The notes under the pieces: generated by a model
Seen by the model: only the letters and a program-made list of their open reading frames with translations
Databases searched by the model: none
Told to the model about the DNA's origin: nothing
Position numbers and translations under genes: made by a program
Source: Candidatus Tyrphobacter aquilonaris
GTDB lineage: Bacteria; Vulcanimicrobiota; Vulcanimicrobiia; Vulcanimicrobiales; Vulcanimicrobiaceae
Length of the DNA: 45,110 bases
Direction: 5' to 3'
NCBI GenBank assembly: GCA_003133745.1
Contig: PKZD01000027.1
Coordinates: 8,188-53,297, forward strand
Shown here: positions 40,531 to 45,110 of the stretch, in pieces
Position numbering within the stretch: position 1 is the first letter of the stretch
How the letters are laid out: every line of letters begins with the position of its first letter

Positions 40531-41410
40531 ACTCTCCGTCGTCATCCCGACGTACAACCGTCTCGAAACGCTCGATCGCGTGCTGCCGTCCCTGCTCGCG
40601 CAAGACCTGGCGGCGGAGTCGTACGAGGTGCTCGTCTGCGATTCGAACTCGAACGACGGAACCGCCGAGTTTCTTGCACAGATTTCGTCCCGGCACGGCA
40701 ACGTGCGCCATCTGCCCGGCGCATACACCGGTCGCGCGATGGCGCGCAATGCGGGGATTGTTGCGGCGCGTGGCGACGTCGTGCTCTTCAACGACGCCGA
40801 CATTCTCGCTTCCCCCGACCTCCTCTCGCGCCACCTCGATCGCCATCGGGCGCGGCGCGGCATTGCGGTCGTCGGCTGGGAAGTGCAGGTACGCAACTAC
40901 GACGACTATCTCTACAAACGCGATCATCCGCCGGAGCGCGGCTCGCTCCACCCGCCGATGCGCAAGCGCCTCTCATGGCTTTACTTCCTCACGGGCAACG
41001 CGTCGGCGCGGCGCGAAGACCTCCGGCGCGTCGGCTCTTTCGACGAATCGTTCACGGGCTACGGGCACGAAGATCTGGAACTCGGCTTCCGCTTGCAGGA
41101 GGCGGGGATTGAGATCGTCTACGAGCAGCGTGCCGTGAACTATCACTGGCAAGACGTTCCCCACGACGATCAAAAGGAAAAGATGCGCCTCGCAGGACAC
41201 TCCGCCGTTCGATTCTATCGCAAGCACCCCGGCTTCTCGGTCATGCTGAACCTCGGCATGACGCCGGTTTCGCGCGGGCTCCATTCCGTGCTTTCCGGCC
41301 TCCCGCCGCTCCTGCGATACTTCGATGTGCGTGCATCCCGCAGCCGCTTCGCGCAACGGCTCATCGAGCAGTATTATTACGTCGGCGGCATCAAGGAGGC
41401 GCTCCGATGA
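40523..41410 (+). CDS. Family 2 glycosyltransferase
   Basis: A 295-residue GT-A protein from ATG 40523. LSVVIPTYNRLETLDRVLPSL and VLVCDSNSNDGTAEFL begin the fold (DSNSNDGT replaces the common DNGSTDGT). VLFNDADILASPDLL provides the DxD-type motif as DAD, and TGYGHEDLELGFRLQEAG the ED motif. A C-terminal hydrophobic/basic region (GFSVMLNLGMTPVSRGLHSVLSGLPPLLRY) may touch the membrane. It is the last glycosyltransferase of the block; its TGA is inside the aspS ATG (ATGA). Confidence 0.88.
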   Translation: MPELSVVIPTYNRLETLDRVLPSLLAQDLAAESYEVLVCDSNSNDGTAEFLAQISSRHGNVRHLPGAYTGRAMARNAGIVAARGDVVLFNDADILASPDLLSRHLDRHRARRGIAVVGWEVQVRNYDDYLYKRDHPPERGSLHPPMRKRLSWLYFLTGNASARREDLRRVGSFDESFTGYGHEDLELGFRLQEAGIEIVYEQRAVNYHWQDVPHDDQKEKMRLAGHSAVRFYRKHPGFSVMLNLGMTPVSRGLHSVLSGLPPLLRYFDVRASRSRFAQRLIEQYYYVGGIKEALR

Positions 41411-43167
41411 CCCGCCGCTCTTGCGGGGCGCTGCGCGCCGCGGATGCCGAGACCGTTGCCGAACTGAACGGTTGGGTGCACCGCCGCCGCGATCACGGTG
41501 GCTTGATCTTCGTGGATCTGCGAGACCGCGACGGCCTCACGCAGATCGTCTTCGATCCCCAGCATACCGCGTTCTCGCAGGCCGAGCACCTACGAAACGA
41601 GGACGTGCTGCGCGCCGTCGGCCGCGTGCGCAAGCGTCCGCCGGGAACCGAGAACCCGAAGCTCGCGACCGGCGAGGTCGAAGTCGAAGTGCAGGAACTC
41701 GAGATCCTCAACCGCTCGCAGGTACCGCCGTTCCAGATCAACGTCGAGGAGAATGCCGACGAGAACCTGCGCTTGGAGTACCGGTATCTCGACTTGCGCC
41801 GAACGCGCATGCAGCGCAATCTTACGATCCGCCATCGCATCATCAAAGCGATGCGGGACTTCTTCGACGAGCGAGACTTTCTCGAGATCGAAACGCCGCT
41901 GCTCATCAAGAGAACGCCGGAGGGCGCGCGCGACTATCTCGTGCCGAGCCGTCTCTACCCCGGCAGTTGTTACGCGCTGCCCCAGTCGCCGCAAATGCTC
42001 AAGCAGCTCCTCATGATCGCCGGATTCGGGAGGTACATGCAGATCGCGCGCTGCTTGCGCGACGAGGATCAGCGAGCCGATCGCCAACTCGAGTTCACGC
42101 AGCTCGACGTCGAGATGAGTTTTTGCACGCAGGATGAGGTGCTCGACTTGATGGAGTCGTGCATGCGCTTCGTGTGGAAGCGCGTGCTCGACGTCGAGAT
42201 CCCGCCGTTCGCGCGCCTGACCTTCGCCGAGGCGGTCGAGCGCTACGGCAGCGACAAACCCGATCTGCGCTTCGGCCTCGAGTTGGCCGCATCGAGCGAC
42301 GTCTTCGCGGGATCGGAGTTTCTCGTTTTCAAGTCCGTCATCGAGAACGGCGGAGAGATCGTCGCGCTGCGATATCCCGGCGGCGCCGCCCTTTCGCGGC
42401 GTGAGTTCGACGCGCTGACGGAAGAAGCGAAGCTGCTCGGCGCCAAGGGCATGGTGTGGATCGCGCTCGGGGAGGACGGAATCAAGTCGTCCGCGCAGCG
42501 TTTCATCGAGCAGCCTCACGCCGACGAGTTGGCGCGACGAACGCAGGCGCAGCGCGGCGATGCGATCCTGCTCTTTGCCGACGCGCGCGATGCGGCGTAC
42601 GCCGTTGCCGGGAAGATGCGCGTCGAAGTCGGGCGGCGCGCCGGACTCCGCCGCGATGATGCGTACGCGTTTTGCTTCATCACGGATTTTCCGTATCTCG
42701 AGATCGATCCCGAAACGGGGAAACCGATGCCGGCACATCACCCGTTCACATCGCCGGCTCCGGGGGAGTGGGATCTCATCGAAACGGATCCGGTGCGCAT
42801 GCGCGCGCAACAGTACGACATGGTGCTCAACGGCTACGAGATCGGCTCGGGCTCGATCCGCATCCACAAGCCGGAGCTGCAGAGGCGCATCTTCGAGATG
42901 CTCGGCATGACGCCGGAGCAGGTGGAGGCGCAGTTTGGATTCTTCGTGCGCGCGCTCGACTACGGTGCGCCGCCGCACGGCGGGATGGCGCTCGGCGTCG
43001 ACCGCATCGCGATGGTAGCATGTGCGGAAGAAAACATCCGCGAGGTCATCGCCTTTCCAAAAAACCAGGTTGCGCGCGATGTCATGATGGATGCGCCTTC
43101 ACCTGCGCCCGAAAAGGCGCTACGCGAGCTCCACATCCAGCAGATCCCGAGCAAGCCGAAAAATTGA
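41407..43167 (+). CDS. aspS: Aspartyl-tRNA synthetase (bacterial type, possibly non-discriminating)
   Basis: A 586-residue class IIb synthetase. The OB-fold anticodon domain begins at NGWVHRRRDHGGLIFVDLRD. The catalytic core has RYLDLRR, IETPLLIKRTPEGARDYLVPSR, ALPQSPQMLKQLLM, RDEDQRADRQLEFTQLDVEM (motif 2) and GMALGVDRIAM (motif 3); the bacterial GAD insertion lies between. A His at the HRRRDHGG position is the residue found in non-discriminating AspRS such as that of Pseudomonas, where many discriminating enzymes have Leu. The 3' end overlaps the udg gene by 48 bases tail to tail. Confidence 0.95.
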   Translation: MTRRSCGALRAADAETVAELNGWVHRRRDHGGLIFVDLRDRDGLTQIVFDPQHTAFSQAEHLRNEDVLRAVGRVRKRPPGTENPKLATGEVEVEVQELEILNRSQVPPFQINVEENADENLRLEYRYLDLRRTRMQRNLTIRHRIIKAMRDFFDERDFLEIETPLLIKRTPEGARDYLVPSRLYPGSCYALPQSPQMLKQLLMIAGFGRYMQIARCLRDEDQRADRQLEFTQLDVEMSFCTQDEVLDLMESCMRFVWKRVLDVEIPPFARLTFAEAVERYGSDKPDLRFGLELAASSDVFAGSEFLVFKSVIENGGEIVALRYPGGAALSRREFDALTEEAKLLGAKGMVWIALGEDGIKSSAQRFIEQPHADELARRTQAQRGDAILLFADARDAAYAVAGKMRVEVGRRAGLRRDDAYAFCFITDFPYLEIDPETGKPMPAHHPFTSPAPGEWDLIETDPVRMRAQQYDMVLNGYEIGSGSIRIHKPELQRRIFEMLGMTPEQVEAQFGFFVRALDYGAPPHGGMALGVDRIAMVACAEENIREVIAFPKNQVARDVMMDAPSPAPEKALRELHIQQIPSKPKN

Positions 43168-43827
43168 ATCGAACATCGGCCGCGTGAGCTTGCCGGTGTT
43201 CGTGTTTTGACGGCTGGGATGATAGGAAGCGAGGAGGTGAAGCGTTCGTTCCTTGCGGTGCGCGCCGACGAGGGCACCATGGCCGAAACGCGGTCGCGGC
43301 GAATCGAGCGCGAAGCCGCGCTCGCGCAAGAGGCGCAGCGACGCGTCGAACCCGATCGCGCCGAGCGCGACGATCACGCGTAGGCGCGGCAATGCGTCGA
43401 ACTCCGCGAGCAAGTGCGGGAAGCAGTTGCGCAACTGCGTGGGCGTCGGCTTGTTGTTCGGCGGCGCGCAACGCATCGCCGCGGTGATGAGACAATCGCG
43501 CAGCCGCACACCGTCGTTGCGGTGCGTTGCCGACGCCTGTGAGGCGAAGCCGGCGCGGTGGAGCGCGGGATAGAGGAAATCGCCGGATGCGTCGCCGGTG
43601 AAGGGGCGGCCCGTCCGATTGCTCCCGTGCGCACCCGGAGCGAGGCCCACGAGTACGAGCCGTGCTTTCGGATCGCCGAAGGCGGGAACGGGTTTGCCCC
43701 AATAGTCATGATCGCGGTACGCACGGCGCTTCTCGCGCGCGACCGAGGCGCAGTACGCGCGCAGCTCGGGGCAACGGCGGCAGGCAATGACGCGCCGCTC
43801 GATCGAGGCTAGATCTGCCACTGCCAT
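43120..43827 (-). CDS. Uracil-DNA glycosylase, family 5 (UdgB-like)
   Basis: A 235-residue protein from ATG 43827 (GTG 43821 is the alternative), overlapping the end of the binding-protein gene; the 657-residue ORF track line is a frame extension. An N-terminal CRRCPELRAYC supplies Fe-S cluster cysteines. Motif A is GLAPGAHGSNRTGRPFTGD, the family 5 form with Ala in place of the usual catalytic Asp/Glu (family 4 has GEAPG). The C-terminal motif is SYHPSRQNTNTGKLT. It removes uracil and other deaminated bases from DNA. Family 5 is commonest in thermophiles and high-GC bacteria. Confidence 0.9.
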   Translation of the reverse strand: MAVADLASIERRVIACRRCPELRAYCASVAREKRRAYRDHDYWGKPVPAFGDPKARLVLVGLAPGAHGSNRTGRPFTGDASGDFLYPALHRAGFASQASATHRNDGVRLRDCLITAAMRCAPPNNKPTPTQLRNCFPHLLAEFDALPRLRVIVALGAIGFDASLRLLRERGFALDSPRPRFGHGALVGAHRKERTLHLLASYHPSRQNTNTGKLTRPMFDSIFRLARDLLDVELA

Positions 43828-45110
43828 GCGTTCCACTCGTCGGCGATGAACGCGGCCGGCCGATAGTTCTTCAGGTCGCGATTCATCGCGACGTACCCGG
43901 TCTCCCAATAGACGAAGATCGCGGGGTTCAGTGCGCGCAGCCGCGCCTGTTCGCGTTGATAGAGCGCCTTGCGCACGTGCTCGTCGAAACTGCGCGCGGC
44001 CGCGTCGCTTGTCGCGTCGACGATCGAGTCGCGGAGCCAACTCGTGTTCGCGCCGTTGGGTGGGATGAATCGCGAGTTCCACGAGCCGGAGTCGTCCGGA
44101 TCGGGGCCGTTCGTGACGACCGACCACTCCATATCGTACTTGCCGGTGTAGATCGGCCCATCTTGCGCGAAGAGCAGGTTCGGCGGATAGTTGCGAATCT
44201 CGACGTCGATGCCGAGCGGGCGCAGCATCGATTGGATGACGACTTCGGCGCGCTCGTTCTCCTGATTGTTCGTCGTCGTCGAAATCGAGACGTGCATCGC
44301 GAGCGAGCCCTTGTGCAGCACGCCGTCGTCGCCCATCTGCCAACCCGCTGCGGCGAGCAGACGCCGAGCATCGGCGGGGTCGTAGCGATACGGAGGAAGG
44401 TTCGGCGCCGCCCATGACTGCGGAAAGACGTCGGAGACGGCGAGTTCTCCGTAGCCGTGATAGACGGTGTCCTTGATGCGCTTCCAATCGACGCCTTCCG
44501 CGATCGCGCTGCGGACGCGAACGTCGGCAAACTGCGGTTTGCGCATATTCATCGCGAGGTGACGCCAGTTTGCGACGAGGCGTTTGACGACGCGGATCCC
44601 GCCGACTGCGTCGAGGTAGGGAATCTCGTCTTCGTCGACGCTCGCATAGACGTCGATCTCGTGGGTACGCAGTTGGCTGAGCAGCGTGTTCGGATCGGGG
44701 ATGATCTTCCAGATAATCTCTTTGAGTTTCGGCGGTCCGCGGAAGTAGAGCGGGTTCGCGACGAAGACGAGCGAGCTCCCGTGGTTCCACTCCTTGAGCA
44801 AGAAGGGCCCGCTCGAGATCGGCGCGCTGTTGAACGGCGCATGATTGATATCCGGGAGTTTCGCAAGCAGGTGCGCGGGGAGGGGCGGATATGCGTCGCC
44901 GCCCATCGTGAGGATGTCGAGCACCTCGACGGTCGGTTCCTTGAGATGAATGACGATCGTGTACGGATTCGGCGCGTTCGCCGATGCAATCTCGTTCCAG
45001 CCGTAGTCGGTCTTCGTGTTGTTCGCCTTGTTCATCACGGCATGATAGGTGAAGAGCCAGTCCGCCGCCGTAAGCGGCGCGCCGTCGGACCATTTCACGC
45101 CGTGGCGCAA
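43809..45110 (-). CDS. Peptide/nickel-type ABC transporter substrate-binding protein, 5'-truncated
   Basis: The frame runs off the window end; the first visible residues RHGVKWSDGAPLTAADWLFTY are the internal LRxGVxWSDGxPxTAxD motif of SBP_bac_5 proteins, so the start and signal peptide lie beyond 45110. ISSGPFLLKEWNHGSSLVFVANPLYF and LAMNMRKPQFADVRVRSAIAEGVDW are further family blocks, and YDPADARRLLAAAGW closes the peptide-binding lobe. It would capture an oligopeptide or related solute outside the inner membrane for an ABC importer not seen here. The stop lies inside the udg start region. Confidence 0.9.
   Translation of the reverse strand: MRHGVKWSDGAPLTAADWLFTYHAVMNKANNTKTDYGWNEIASANAPNPYTIVIHLKEPTVEVLDILTMGGDAYPPLPAHLLAKLPDINHAPFNSAPISSGPFLLKEWNHGSSLVFVANPLYFRGPPKLKEIIWKIIPDPNTLLSQLRTHEIDVYASVDEDEIPYLDAVGGIRVVKRLVANWRHLAMNMRKPQFADVRVRSAIAEGVDWKRIKDTVYHGYGELAVSDVFPQSWAAPNLPPYRYDPADARRLLAAAGWQMGDDGVLHKGSLAMHVSISTTTNNQENERAEVVIQSMLRPLGIDVEIRNYPPNLLFAQDGPIYTGKYDMEWSVVTNGPDPDDSGSWNSRFIPPNGANTSWLRDSIVDATSDAAARSFDEHVRKALYQREQARLRALNPAIFVYWETGYVAMNRDLKNYRPAAFIADEWNAWQWQI

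Noticed and set aside
43120-45093. Apparent 657-residue glycosylase
   Set aside because: The N-terminal 420 residues are an off-frame reading of the binding-protein gene; the true glycosylase begins at ATG 43827.
1-45110. tRNA or rRNA genes, CRISPR arrays, IS elements, integrases, attachment sites
   Set aside because: Coding sequence fills nearly the whole window; the two 85-base gaps and shorter spacers cannot hold such elements, and no transposase or Cas motif was seen.

Overview
The window is a gene-dense, GC-rich bacterial chromosome segment with no tRNA or rRNA gene, CRISPR array, insertion sequence or phage gene. Starts are often GTG or TTG, and ATGA, GTGA or TGATG stop/start overlaps are the rule, so most genes sit in long translationally coupled operons. 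Lipooligosaccharide-type genes (sedoheptulose-7-P isomerase, split heptose kinase and ADP-transferase, two GT9 heptosyltransferase-like proteins, an LpxB-like protein), an MreC/MreD/PBP2 elongasome and an Obg with a C-terminal OCT domain point to a rod-shaped, LPS-bearing diderm. L27 carries the N-terminal cleavage motif familiar from Firmicutes and relatives. This mixture suits a deep-branching phylum such as Eremiobacterota (WPS-2), but that assignment is inference from flavour, not a search.

Layout. 1-6773 (+): end of a DHA2-type MFS exporter, then cca, parA, parB, thiE, a diverged thiD and trpS. 6792-8859 (-): a class I aminotransferase followed by two tandem paralogous exported small proteins. 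8945-13493 (+): an unrecognised four-gene module: a giant protein with six DUF11-like repeats and a helical C-terminal domain, a small membrane-anchored helical-repeat protein, a stand-alone copy of the helical domain, and a second small anchored helical-repeat protein. 13468-20865 (-): ldcA, rpmA, obgE, nadD, a DUF3465 lipoprotein, maf, mreC, mreD and pbp2, i.e. ribosome/GTPase, NAD and cell-shape functions. 20951-28387 (+): fabF, rnc, smc, purH and a glyoxalase-fold gene. 28388-29536 (-): a YcgR/YcgQ-like fusion membrane protein whose start codon overlaps that of hisS. 29535-43167 (+): hisS, accB, then gmhA, rfaE1, rfaE2, an LpxB-like protein, GT2 and GT9 genes, an osmoprotectant-type ABC pair inside the same operon, more GT9/GT2 genes and aspS. 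43120-45110 (-): the end of a peptide-type ABC binding protein followed by a family 5 uracil-DNA glycosylase.

How the genes work together. The 31-41 kb block would make ADP-heptose (gmhA, rfaE1, rfaE2; the phosphatase GmhB and epimerase HldD are not here) and build a heptose-containing surface glycolipid with two GT9 and three GT2 enzymes. The minus-strand 13-20 kb block couples ribosome assembly, NAD synthesis and lateral wall growth. The most likely undescribed system is the 8.9-13.5 kb module, where internal duplication of both the helical domain and the anchored partner suggests two paired complexes at the membrane. Other notable points are a CTG start for obgE supported by homology, a near-leaderless promoter for rpmA, and several convergent gene pairs that overlap or abut with no room for a terminator.
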